In this document: positions 32,572 to 39,928 of the stretch, in pieces
Position numbering within the stretch: position 1 is the first letter of the stretch
Layout: every line of letters starts with the position of its first letter
From: an uncultured Oscillospiraceae bacterium
Lineage (GTDB): Bacteria > Bacillota > Clostridia > Oscillospirales > Acutalibacteraceae
Assembly: GCA_910587835.1 (NCBI GenBank)
Contig: CAJUNQ010000063.1
Coordinates: forward strand, 10,638-74,637
Length of the DNA stretch: 64,000 nucleotides
Direction: 5' to 3'
Notes under the pieces: generated by a model
The model's input: the letters and a program-made list of their open reading frames with translations, nothing else
Database searches by the model: none
What the model was told of the DNA's origin: nothing
Position numbers and translations under genes: made by a program

Positions 32572-33105
32572 CTATTCCCCTGGGTTCAGCTTGGCATATA
32601 TGTAGGTGTCCTTCCACACAGGGGCCCCGGTCTCGTCCTTCCAGAAGTAGACATTCCTTCTCAGGTGGGCCTCCCGCTGAAAGCCCAAGGCCTCCATCAG
32701 CCGCCAAGAGGCCTGGTTGCAGGGGTCGCACTCCCCGTAAATGCGGTGAGCCCCCTGAGAAAACGCCCGGCAAATCAGAGCCCGGCAGCCTTCCGCAGCA
32801 TAGCCCTGCCCCCAATAGCCCCGGTTGAACACATATCCCAGCTCCAACGCTTCAAAATCCCGCTTGCCCAGGTAGACATTGCCAATCATTTTGTGGGTCT
32901 GCTTAAGCTCCACAGCAATCATCTCGTCGGTGCTTATGCGCCACGCCAGATTGTCCCTTGCCTCCTCAAGAGTCATGGGCTTGTAGGGCTCAAACTCCAC
33001 CACCCTTTCATCAGACAGGTATTCAAACAGATCCTGCAGATCCCCTGGCTGATACCGCCTCAAAATCAAACGCTCTGTCTCCGCCAGAACCATTTTGCTT
33101 TCCAT
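32572..33105 (-). CDS. GNAT acetyltransferase, RimJ/RimL type
   Basis: A 177-residue protein beginning E-S-K-M-V-L-A-E-T-E-R-L-I-L-R-R-Y. The RimJ/RimL features are K-M-I-G-N-V-Y-L-G, E-L-G-Y-V-F-N-R-G-Y-W-G-Q-G-Y-A-A-E-G (acetyl-CoA motif A, W-G-Q-G-Y-A), and N-Q-A-S-W-R-L-M-E-A-L-G-F. Homologues acetylate ribosomal protein N-termini or small molecules. The start at 33105 was chosen because AAGGAG lies upstream and the family begins there; the frame continues upstream without support. Confidence 0.85.
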   Translation of the reverse strand: MESKMVLAETERLILRRYQPGDLQDLFEYLSDERVVEFEPYKPMTLEEARDNLAWRISTDEMIAVELKQTHKMIGNVYLGKRDFEALELGYVFNRGYWGQGYAAEGCRALICRAFSQGAHRIYGECDPCNQASWRLMEALGFQREAHLRRNVYFWKDETGAPVWKDTYIYAKLNPGE

Positions 33106-33192
33106 AACAAACGAGCTCCTTCCTCTATTCGCAGAATGTCTTTCCTTCCAAAAGCCCCCCTGCACGAGCAGCCATAGACGTGCTGAATCACC

Positions 33193-33288
33193 AGGTGTGT
33201 CAGGTGTGTCAACAGAATATAGAGGGTAAAAATATTAACCTCGTATATATAAGCCCCTGTTTTTAGCTGACACACCTGGCACACACCT
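33193..33288. repeat. Imperfect inverted repeat of AGGTGTGTC clusters
   Basis: AGGTGTGTCAGGTGTGTCA (33193-33211) is mirrored by TGACACACCTGGCACACACC (33268-33287), leaving an AT-rich 56-base centre. Each arm is itself two copies of AGGTGTGTC. It lies upstream of the GNAT start; TTGACA of a possible GNAT promoter (33213-33208) falls at the inner edge of one arm. It could be a paired operator or a small palindromic insertion. Confidence 0.5.
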
Positions 33289-33313
33289 CTCAAAACCCAC
33301 CTGGTCAGCAGCC

Positions 33314-33426
33314 ACCCCCAAACCGCGACTACCAACCCAGCTTTTCGCACTCAGTAGGGCTGGCTGTGCCTATGAGTTGGCTCCACCAACTCACCGCCCC
33401 GCGAATTGGGTCCAGCGTCACGCTGG
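33314..33426 (-). repeat. REP-like palindromic element at the 3' end of trkH
   Basis: Read on the minus strand it begins with CCAGCGTGACGCTGG (33426-33412), then ACCCAATTCGCGG. A middle hairpin follows (GAGTTGG/CCAACTC, 33374-33392), then CCTACTGAG and the tail GTCGCGGTTTGGGGGT (33329-33314). It is the same element as at 12904, in the opposite orientation. The trkH stop (33430-33428) is two bases before the palindrome. Confidence 0.7.
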
Positions 33427-33427
33427 G

Positions 33428-34831
33428 TTAGCCGATGAGCATGCGGCCTTCGGGGAGGATGGCGGGAGAGGGCTTGGCGCGCATCCAGATGGAAAGGCCG
33501 AAGGACAGGGGCCCCACCCGGCCAATAAACATGGTGACGCACAGAATCAACCGCGAGACAGGCTCCAACCGGGTGGTCACTCCTGCTGTCAGCCCCGCTG
33601 TGCCAAAGGCCGAAGCCGCCTCGTAGAGAACGTCAATAAACCGAATCTCCGGGTTCAGCAGACTGAGGGCCGTGGCGTCGGCAAACACCACCGCCAGCCC
33701 CAGCAGCACCACGGTCAGGGACTTGTACACCACCCCGGGCGCGAACCGGTGCCGGAGAACCGAGGCCTCCCCCCGCCCCCGCAGCGTGGAGCTGACCGCC
33801 GCCAGCAAAACCACCAGAGTGGTGGTCTTTACCCCCCCTGCCGTGGAGCCGGGACAGCCCCCAATAAACATGAGCGCCGCCGAGAGCACCTTGGTAAAGC
33901 TGGTCTGCGCTCCAATGTCCACTGAGGCAAAGCCTGCCGTGCGGGTGTTTACCGACTGGAACAGCGCCGCCACCAGCTTTTCCAATACATTCAGGTGGGA
34001 CATGGTCTGGTCATACTCCAACAGAAAAAAGCCCAGCGTCCCCAGCCCCACCAGGGCCAGCGTTGCCCGCAGGCAAATCTGCGAGTGAAAGTTCAGCCGC
34101 CCGGCCCCCCGGCGGCGCAAGGGGGCCCGCAGCTTGCACAGATACAGGTCCCGCACCACCACAAAGCCCAGCCCGCCGGTGACAATCAGCCCGCAAATGG
34201 TCAGCGAGACCAGGGGGTCGCCGGCAAAGGCGGTAAGACTGCTGTTCCCCGGCACAAAGCCCAGAATGTCAAACCCTGCGTTGCAGTAGGCCGAAACCGC
34301 CACAAATACCGAGGGCCATACCCCCTGCACCCCATACTGGGGAACCAGCCGGAGCATCAGCAGGCCTGCGCCCAGGCCCTCACACAAAAAGGTGAAGCCC
34401 AGCATCAGCCTTAGCAATGCCGCTGCGTCCGGCATGTCGCTGCCGCTGGCCTCGCCCGTGAGCACCATCTCCCGCAGGCCCAGCCGCCGCCGGACCAGCA
34501 GGGAAAAGCCAGTGGCAAAGGTGGAAAGGCCCAGTCCCCCCAACTGAATCAGCGCCAGAAGAACCCCCTGGCCAAAGGGAGACCAGTGGGCAGTGGTGTC
34601 CACCACCGAGAGCCCGGTGACACAGGTGGCCGAGGTGGCGGTGAAAAGAGCGTCTAAAGGGTGGGTGAGGGTTCCTGCGGCAGAGGAGACCGGCAGCGTC
34701 AGCAAGAAGCAGCCAAGCAGAACCAGCAGCAAAAAGCTGGCCGCAATTACCCGCACAGGCGGAGCGGTTTTTACCCAAGCGGCCAACCGCCGCCTGAGGG
34801 CTGACAGGGAAGACATGCAATCACATCCCAA
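33428..34831 (-). CDS. TrkH family potassium uptake protein
   Basis: A 467-residue potassium channel-like transporter with four membrane-pore-membrane repeats. The selectivity-filter loops are recognisable as S-A-T-C-V-T-G-L, S-A-Y-C-N-A-G-F, N-T-R-T-A-G-F and S-A-F-G-T-A-G-L, each with the conserved glycine. The loop F-I-G-G-C-P-G-S-T-A-G-G-V-K-T-T follows the third repeat, as in TrkH/KtrB. It needs a TrkA/KtrA RCK subunit, which is not in the window. ATG at 34831 or 34816 (M-S-S-L-S-A) could be the start; neither has a strong ribosome site. Confidence 0.93.
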   Translation of the reverse strand: MGCDCMSSLSALRRRLAAWVKTAPPVRVIAASFLLLVLLGCFLLTLPVSSAAGTLTHPLDALFTATSATCVTGLSVVDTTAHWSPFGQGVLLALIQLGGLGLSTFATGFSLLVRRRLGLREMVLTGEASGSDMPDAAALLRLMLGFTFLCEGLGAGLLMLRLVPQYGVQGVWPSVFVAVSAYCNAGFDILGFVPGNSSLTAFAGDPLVSLTICGLIVTGGLGFVVVRDLYLCKLRAPLRRRGAGRLNFHSQICLRATLALVGLGTLGFFLLEYDQTMSHLNVLEKLVAALFQSVNTRTAGFASVDIGAQTSFTKVLSAALMFIGGCPGSTAGGVKTTTLVVLLAAVSSTLRGRGEASVLRHRFAPGVVYKSLTVVLLGLAVVFADATALSLLNPEIRFIDVLYEAASAFGTAGLTAGVTTRLEPVSRLILCVTMFIGRVGPLSFGLSIWMRAKPSPAILPEGRMLIG

Positions 34832-34861
34832 GGGTTTTTTCGTTTATTGTTTATAGAGAAA

Positions 34862-35407
34862 TCACAGCTGAGAAGCAGCCAGCATTTTGCGCAGACCGGC
34901 CTTTTCCAGCAAAACTACAAGAGGCAGACCCAGCACAAGGCAGACCGCCAGCTCGCCCAGTCCCACAGTAAGGGCGCTGTAGCCGAAATTGGCCAGCGTG
35001 AAGGCAGACCAGGTGAAAGCCCCGTCCCCGTTGAGACAGGAGATCTCCAACCCCACCACAAGGGCATTGAGAATAACCGGCGGCAGTGGGGCCAGCAGGG
35101 GCAAGCCCTTGTACTGAATTTTGGAGACAGCCGCCGTGCCCAGCGCGGCCAGCAGCGTGGCGGCAGTGCCAAATACCCAGTCTACCATGCCCAAAGGGCT
35201 GCCCAGGTTGGCAATCAGACAGCCAACAGCCAGGCCGGGAATGGCAGCGGGAGTAAAAGCGGGAAGAACGGTGAGGGCCTCTGAAAAGCGGAGCTGCACC
35301 GGGCCGTATGCCAGATTAAGCATAGCGGCAGCATAGGTAAGGGCGGCGTACAGCGCGGCAATCACAGCGCTGAGCGCCAGAAAACGGACGTTGGTTTTGT
35401 TCGACAT
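34862..35407 (-). CDS. queT: QueT family transporter (ECF S component for a queuosine precursor)
   Basis: A 181-residue membrane protein with five or six spans. QueT features are A-L-Y-A-A-L-T-Y, G-P-V-Q-L-R-F-S-E-A-L-T-V-L-P, A-I-P-G-L-A-V-G-C-L-I-A-N-L-G-S-P-L-G and L-A-P-L-P-P-V-I-L-N-A. QueT is the substrate-binding S component of an ECF importer for preQ1 or queuine, so it probably works with the EcfA1/A2/T proteins encoded at 6.8-11.6 kb. AAGGAG precedes ATG at 35407. The leader carries a preQ1-I riboswitch-like structure. Confidence 0.88.
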   Translation of the reverse strand: MSNKTNVRFLALSAVIAALYAALTYAAAMLNLAYGPVQLRFSEALTVLPAFTPAAIPGLAVGCLIANLGSPLGMVDWVFGTAATLLAALGTAAVSKIQYKGLPLLAPLPPVILNALVVGLEISCLNGDGAFTWSAFTLANFGYSALTVGLGELAVCLVLGLPLVVLLEKAGLRKMLAASQL

Positions 35408-35414
35408 GATGGTT

Positions 35415-35462
35415 CTCTCCTTGTAATTAGTTTTGTTTAAGGTCAGGATATTTCGACTGACC
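35415..35462 (-). promoter_or_regulatory. preQ1-I riboswitch-like leader of queT
   Basis: On the minus strand, stem GGTCAG/CTGACC encloses the ten-base loop TCGAAATATC, followed by the A-rich tail TTAAACAAAACTAATTACA and then the ribosome site AAGGAG. The known Thermoanaerobacter preQ1-I aptamer has a same-length loop, UCGCAGUAAC, and the tail UUAACAAAACAAGG. Seven of ten loop bases agree, including the ligand-pairing C before the 3' stem strand. The ribosome site lies about eight bases further from the tail than in that aptamer, so the P2 pairing needs checking. Ligand binding would be expected to hide the ribosome site. Confidence 0.7.
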
Positions 35463-35555
35463 GCTGCCGGGGCAAGAGCAGGCAGCTGATAAGCTGGCAG
35501 CTTATATAGAATACGACTTTTTGAAAAAAAAAGCAAGGCCTGGGCAAAGTTTTCC

Positions 35556-35584
35556 TTGCGCCCCAGGCCAAAAGAGGGTATAAT
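35556..35584 (+). promoter_or_regulatory. Promoter of tRNA-Leu
   Basis: TTGCGC (35556-35561), 17-base spacer, TATAAT (35579-35584). The tRNA begins 24 bases downstream of the -10. Confidence 0.75.
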
Positions 35585-35607
35585 AGAAAGACACAGCAGA
35601 ATAATAC

Positions 35608-35690
35608 GCGGGCATGGCGGAATTGGCAGACGCGCCAGATTTAGGTTCTGGTGGGCAACCATGCAGGTTCGAGTCCTGTTGCCCGCACCA
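35608..35690 (+). tRNA. tRNA-Leu(UAG)
   Basis: An 83-base class II tRNA with encoded CCA. Acceptor GCGGGCA pairs with TGCCCGC. The D arm is present, and the anticodon stem CCAGA/TCTGG holds loop TTTAGGT with anticodon TAG at 35642-35644. A long variable arm (TGGGCAACCA) and T arm GCAGGTTCGAGTCCTGT follow. A terminator follows at 35739-35762. The mobile region begins just beyond it. Confidence 0.97.
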
Positions 35691-35738
35691 TGTTTGGACG
35701 TCACGTTTGATACAAAAAATATCTGCCGTGACGTAGAG

Positions 35739-35762
35739 AAAACCCCTAGAAATAGGGGTTTT
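35739..35762 (+). terminator. Terminator after tRNA-Leu
   Basis: AAAACCCCTA pairs with TAGGGGTTTT over GAAA, followed by CTTCTGTTTT. It lies 49 bases after the tRNA end. Confidence 0.8.
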
Positions 35763-35783
35763 CTTCTGTTTTGGAGTCAATTT

Positions 35784-35828
35784 AAGGTGCTGGAGCAAGC
35801 TAAATGGAGGCTTGTTCCAGCGCCTTTT
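35784..35828. terminator. Second hairpin terminator, probably for the minus-strand secretion gene
   Basis: AAGGTGCTGGAGCAAGC pairs with GCTTGTTCCAGCGCCTT with few mismatches, followed by TTTG on the plus strand; AAATTGA precedes it, giving a T-poor exit on the minus strand. It lies 76 bases beyond the minus-strand gene's stop. Confidence 0.5.
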
Positions 35829-35903
35829 GTTTATAAGCTACGAGGCAACTTTACACGATTACAGGCTTTTGCACCCATTTGCACCACGACCAATCATCAG
35901 AAC

Positions 35904-38063
35904 TTATTCAGTTCTTTCGCCGCCATTTTGACCCGGTTTACTGCTCCGGGAACCAGGCCGGGTGCGGTTCGGGCGCTCCGGAGGAAGAATGATCCCGCTA
36001 TCTGTAAGCCTACCATTACTTATAGTAAATGGTTTTATGCCGCCGGATATTGTTCCATCAGGGTTTATGGTGAAAATCTCGTCACTAGCTGGTCTTGCCG
36101 GTGCAGGCGATAGTGAGGGCACAGAATCCTCATGAGGAACTGGAATACTCCCCGAGTCAACGTCGGTTGCTCCATTGATAGGCTGAGAGATGTCAATAGT
36201 TGGCTGGCCTGCTGCCGCCAAAATGTGGTTAAGTGCAGCAGCTTTCTCTGTGTTTGTTACATGTCCGCCAGATAGCGCATCGTGTGCCATGGACACAAGC
36301 TGAGCCTGCTCAGCAGAACTCATAGTGTTCTGTTCGATACTCTCTGCCATACGGTTGAGCGCACCGGCGTTCGTACCGCCAATAGTCTGGGCGGAGTTAC
36401 CCTTGATGACCATACTCTGCAACTGTTCCGCAACCTTTGGCTTCATATGGATATTAGCGTTACCCAATGCATCTCCGGCTGTAGCAACAATCTGACTGCG
36501 CTGCATGGCAGAATGCTCACTCAAAGTAACACCATTTTTCTCCAGCGCCGCCATGCCATCCAACGTATTGCTGATGCCTTGCAGAGCTCCTTCATCCGCT
36601 TCAGGTAGGGTCTGCGCCGTATAACTCGTCATACCAGCCTGTTCATAGTAATTGGAACGAGCCGTACCGTTTTGATCGGAGATCCCGTACTGCATACCAT
36701 CGCTGGACTGGCCAAACGCCTTGCCGAAGTCCTTATTGGTAAAGTCGTTGATCATGGCGAATGTACCGCGGTTAGTCTTCTTGTACTGTCCGCCATATGT
36801 AGACGAGAGATGTCGGGCTGCTTGACTGAGGGCGGAATCCTGTGTTTTGGCAGCGGCGCTGGAGTAAAAGTCGCGGTGATTGTTCAGTACCCGGTTCATC
36901 TGGCTCTGGACTTGGCCACGGCCTTCATCTGTCTCGCTTAGAATATCCTGCAAGGCACGGACATTCACCAAGGCATTGCGGTCGGTGGGGTTAGCGTGGA
37001 GTTGCTCAAGGGCTCTGCCATATTCTGCGCCCACTACGGCAGCATTACCAGTGTTCATGCTGGACTCGTAGACACTACGGCGAGCCTTTGTATCATCAGC
37101 CAGCTGAGTGTTGGTTGCGTTTGCTTGTGCTGCCTCATAAGCTGGCGTACCCGGGGCCAGTAACTCTTGTCCACCACCCGCACGGATATCTTCTGATGCG
37201 GCGCGATTATAGGCGGCGGTGTGAAGAAAAAGCCTGCGTGCTGCACCGGGACGTAGCTCTTTTCCTTTTGCGCGCCTTGAATTCTGTTTTCTTTGTAGTT
37301 TCTGCGTAGCCTTTAGGTCATAACCCATCTGCCTCTGCCGCTGGAAATTCCTACCCCATTCAGAGCCACGAATGCCACGAGTAATACCACCGCCAAGATT
37401 CTTCCCGAACTGGGTTACTTTAGCTCCCAGGTTGCCTACAGCAGACATGGAGTTCCTCAAGATTGAGGGAATGAGGAAAAACGGTACGACTGACAGCAAC
37501 ATGGCTACAATTGTGAAGAACGCTCCCACATCGCCCTCGTGTCCTACTAATAGCAGGAGCGTGGACGCAAAATGACCGCCACCCATCAAGAGGCCACAGA
37601 TTGGATAGACTAACAGCAAGCCTACGAATATTTTGCGCCATTTGTCGAAAATCGGCTTCGTGTTCGGTAGCGCATAGCACACGATGGCGACGGGGGCCAG
37701 CGCAACAAGGACAATGACGCCTGCCTGCCTCACGCCAAGTAAAAGCAGGAAGAAGAAAATGCTGATGAGGCACCCGATAACGGCTAAAATGATTGGGAAC
37801 AGCCACAACTCCCACGGGATCTTTATAGCGAACACGGCAACAATCCCCGCTATTGCCGCTGTTGATGAAGCCGCACCGACTACGCCGCTAAACACGTCCA
37901 TAAAGTTGAACGGGACACCTCTCACCCCATCTACCTCCACTGCATTAGCGGCGGTCTGCGCAAAGCTGTCAAACAGGTTTCGCACGCTATATCCAATTAT
38001 GTTGGATAAATCTACTGCCAGCTGGCATAGAAGAAACGAGACGTTGACTAATACTACTACCAT
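35904..38063 (-). CDS. VirB6/TrbL-like type IV secretion channel protein, N-terminally truncated
   Basis: A 719-residue frame. The first 210 residues hold five or six membrane spans with the family sequence V-N-V-S-F-L-L-C-Q-L-A-V-D-L-S-N-I-I-G-Y-S; the rest is a long, polar, Gln/Ala/Ser-rich tail, as in large VirB6-like proteins. The frame stays open upstream of ATG 38063 to about 38160 and reads family-like residues there (I-F-T-E-Q-I-A-F-P-P-T-E-L-T-G-I-G-I-S-N-Y). The true N-terminus is therefore missing, and the sequence switches to an oppositely oriented gene at about 38160. Probably a non-functional remnant. Confidence 0.6.
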   Translation of the reverse strand: MVVVLVNVSFLLCQLAVDLSNIIGYSVRNLFDSFAQTAANAVEVDGVRGVPFNFMDVFSGVVGAASSTAAIAGIVAVFAIKIPWELWLFPIILAVIGCLISIFFFLLLLGVRQAGVIVLVALAPVAIVCYALPNTKPIFDKWRKIFVGLLLVYPICGLLMGGGHFASTLLLLVGHEGDVGAFFTIVAMLLSVVPFFLIPSILRNSMSAVGNLGAKVTQFGKNLGGGITRGIRGSEWGRNFQRQRQMGYDLKATQKLQRKQNSRRAKGKELRPGAARRLFLHTAAYNRAASEDIRAGGGQELLAPGTPAYEAAQANATNTQLADDTKARRSVYESSMNTGNAAVVGAEYGRALEQLHANPTDRNALVNVRALQDILSETDEGRGQVQSQMNRVLNNHRDFYSSAAAKTQDSALSQAARHLSSTYGGQYKKTNRGTFAMINDFTNKDFGKAFGQSSDGMQYGISDQNGTARSNYYEQAGMTSYTAQTLPEADEGALQGISNTLDGMAALEKNGVTLSEHSAMQRSQIVATAGDALGNANIHMKPKVAEQLQSMVIKGNSAQTIGGTNAGALNRMAESIEQNTMSSAEQAQLVSMAHDALSGGHVTNTEKAAALNHILAAAGQPTIDISQPINGATDVDSGSIPVPHEDSVPSLSPAPARPASDEIFTINPDGTISGGIKPFTISNGRLTDSGIILPPERPNRTRPGSRSSKPGQNGGERTE

Positions 38064-38173
38064 AATGAGACGCGGGAGTATTTTCTTTACATTGTAGTTA
38101 GATATTCCGATGCCAGTAAGTTCTGTGGGCGGGAATGCTATCTGCTCAGTAAAAATGGGGAGGGCCTGCCGTA

Positions 38174-38335
38174 ATGGACAAAGCGCAGTTTGAACAGGAA
38201 AAGCAGTACGGCGCGGCGCTCGCCATCGCCAGCCGACTGTTGAAAAACGGACTGATCACGCTGGAGGAACACCAGAAACTTATGCAGGTGTTAGCGCAGG
38301 AGCTGCATCCAAAGCAAAGCTACTTTCCACTTTAA
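38174..38335 (+). CDS. Small SHOCT-like element protein
   Basis: A 53-residue protein, M-D-K-A-Q-F-E-Q-E-K-Q-Y, then A-S-R-L-L-K-N-G-L-I-T-L-E-E-H-Q-K-L. The 'L-L-x-x-G-L-I-T-x-E-E' pattern is the SHOCT motif of tiny proteins usually encoded just upstream of serine recombinases in Clostridial elements. ATG at 38174 follows GGGGAGGG. Its role is unknown; SHOCT motifs are thought to mediate oligomerisation. A GGAGGAG/CTCCTCC hairpin lies 45 bases after the stop. Confidence 0.7.
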   Translation: MDKAQFEQEKQYGAALAIASRLLKNGLITLEEHQKLMQVLAQELHPKQSYFPL

Positions 38336-38601
38336 GCACCACGAGTATTCTGTGCTTATGCTGCTAAGCCACAGTTTATTGGAGGAGCTTTGCTCCTCCA
38401 TCCAAAATACACAGTAACATCAACCAATATGCTCCGGTTTAGGAGCGCCGAATATCAACTATAACCAAAGAAAGGAGGCTTTCTGCCGTTTGGCGGTCAA
38501 CAAATTTGACAGCCGCAATGCGCACTGCGAGAGGCGCATCTGCGGATGCCCTCGAAAAACCAGCTGACGTATTGCGTCTGTCGGAAAGGAGGACAAGTTC
38601 A

Positions 38602-39243
38602 TTGTTTACCAACCACTTCGGCATCGAAATCGAGTTCACAGGCATCACCCGCAACAAAGCCGCGCGGATCGCCGCAAGCTTCTTGCACGGAACTATCACA
38701 GCAAACCACGACCATTATGATTCTTATTCCGTGAGAGCCAGCGACAACCGTGTCTGGAAGTTCATGAGCGATGCCAGTATCCTCTGCCAGAAAAAGCAGG
38801 GACGAGGGACTGTTTCCGCCACCGGCAAGTACAGCGTGGAGATGGTCAGCCCGGTACTGACGTATTATCAGGACATCGGGATTCTGCAAGGCTTGGTGCG
38901 GTGTTTGCGTAAGGCGGGAGGGTTTGCAAACTCTTCCTGCGGGATTCATATCCACTTGGATGGCAGCAACCACACGCCCAGGAGCATCCGCAACTTTGTC
39001 AACATCATCGCCAGCAAAAACGATCTGCTTTATAAAGCCCTGCAGATCGAACCGGCGAGGATGCGGTATTGCAAGAAGATGGACGCTTACCTTGTGGAAC
39101 AGATGAACCAGCAGAAACCTACAGATTTTAGCCGGATCGAACACATCTGGTACCAGCACTTGGACGGCAATGCCGCCTGGCGGTACGGCTCGCGGGAAAA
39201 TGTACACAGACACATTGGAAATGGAGGTACAGACCATGAATGA
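38602..39243 (+). CDS. Putative amidoligase, apparently internally deleted
   Basis: A 213-residue protein starting at TTG 38602, which is supported by AAAGGAGG nine bases before it and by the family N-terminus F-G-I-E-I-E-F-T-G-I-T-R. It belongs to the amidoligase group with an ATP-grasp/glutamine-synthetase-like fold, recognised also by S-Y-S-V-R-A-S-D-x-R-V-W and C-G-I-H-I-H-L-D-G. Full-length members are about 300-330 residues. Here I-W-Y-Q is followed at once by H-L-D-G-N-A-A-W-R-Y-G, which looks like the family's C-terminal tail, so a central block of about 100 residues seems missing. It overlaps the GGCT gene by eight bases. Confidence 0.65.
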   Translation: MFTNHFGIEIEFTGITRNKAARIAASFLHGTITANHDHYDSYSVRASDNRVWKFMSDASILCQKKQGRGTVSATGKYSVEMVSPVLTYYQDIGILQGLVRCLRKAGGFANSSCGIHIHLDGSNHTPRSIRNFVNIIASKNDLLYKALQIEPARMRYCKKMDAYLVEQMNQQKPTDFSRIEHIWYQHLDGNAAWRYGSRENVHRHIGNGGTDHE

Positions 39244-39688
39244 TGGGAAATATTATGTTGCCTACGGCTCCAACCTTAATTTGGAGCAGATGAGCAGGCG
39301 CTGTCCTACGGCACAGATCGTGGGTACAACTACCCTACATAACTGGAAGTTAATGTTCAGGGGCGGCAGCTGCAATGCCGTAGCGACTATCGAGCGCGAG
39401 ATGAGAGGTAAAGTCCCGGTGCTGGTCTGGAAAATCCAGCCGCAGGACGAGCTTTCCCTTGACCGCTATGAGGGGTGGCCCCATCTCTACCGCAAGGAGA
39501 CTCTGCGGCTGACAGTCGGGGGCTGCCGGATTTATGCCATGGCCTACATCATGAATGAGAAAGGCCATCCTTACGGCGCACCCTCTGACCATTATCTAGA
39601 CACGATCTGGGTGGGTTACAAAAGCGCAGGCTTTGACACTCGGATTCTGCAAAATGCCGTGATGAATTCTAAGGAGGCAGCAAGATGA
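39236..39688 (+). CDS. Gamma-glutamylcyclotransferase-like (AIG2/GGCT) protein
   Basis: A 150-residue protein with the GGCT signature Y-V-A-Y-G-S-N-L (residues 6-13), a substrate-loop segment and a catalytic acid in D-E-L-S-L-D-R-Y-E-G-W. GGCT folds cyclise gamma-glutamyl groups to 5-oxoproline. In integrative elements this gene is paired with an amidoligase, suggesting that one makes and the other removes a gamma-glutamyl-type linkage. GGAGG precedes ATG 39236. It overlaps the amidoligase end and the DUF5049 start (ATGA). Confidence 0.8.
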   Translation: MNDGKYYVAYGSNLNLEQMSRRCPTAQIVGTTTLHNWKLMFRGGSCNAVATIEREMRGKVPVLVWKIQPQDELSLDRYEGWPHLYRKETLRLTVGGCRIYAMAYIMNEKGHPYGAPSDHYLDTIWVGYKSAGFDTRILQNAVMNSKEAAR

Positions 39689-39861
39689 ACACAAGAATAA
39701 AGGAACAGATTATGGCAATCCGGGATTCCGGCGAGACAAATATGCTGGACACCCGCACCGTGCAGTACATTGCAAACCGGGAGGGGTTCTACGAGTTAGT
39801 GCTCTTTATTGAAAAACACAGGCAAGAGTACGTGAACTTCATTTTTACTGGAAAAGCATAA
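39685..39861 (+). CDS. DUF5049 family small protein
   Basis: A 58-residue protein: M-N-T-R-I-K-E-Q-I-M-A-I-R-D-S-G-E-T-N-M-L-D, then V-Q-Y-I-A-N-R-E-G-F-Y-E-L-V. This is the DUF5049 pattern, found beside GGCT-like genes in Clostridial conjugative elements. The start overlaps the GGCT stop and AAGGAGG lies six bases upstream. No function is known. Confidence 0.75.
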   Translation: MNTRIKEQIMAIRDSGETNMLDTRTVQYIANREGFYELVLFIEKHRQEYVNFIFTGKA

Positions 39862-39928
39862 AAGACACTTGCTTTTTCTCTCTGTTTGAGTGACTAATAG
39901 AGAGTAATCAAAACAAAGGAGTTTTATC

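Noticed and set aside
35670..35690. tRNA-Leu 3' end as attachment site with a direct repeat at the far side
   Set aside because: No second copy of the tRNA tail was found near 46.5 kb, and serine recombinases do not usually target tRNA ends. The inverted arms just downstream explain the boundary better.
38381..38399. Terminator after the SHOCT-like gene
   Set aside because: GGAGGAG/CTCCTCC folds well but is followed by ATCCAAAATAC rather than a T-run, so it is noted only as a hairpin.
38461..38601. Short leader gene before the amidoligase (TTG start near 38490)
   Set aside because: AAAGGAGG is 12 bases from the only usable start and the 25-codon product resembles nothing; support is insufficient.
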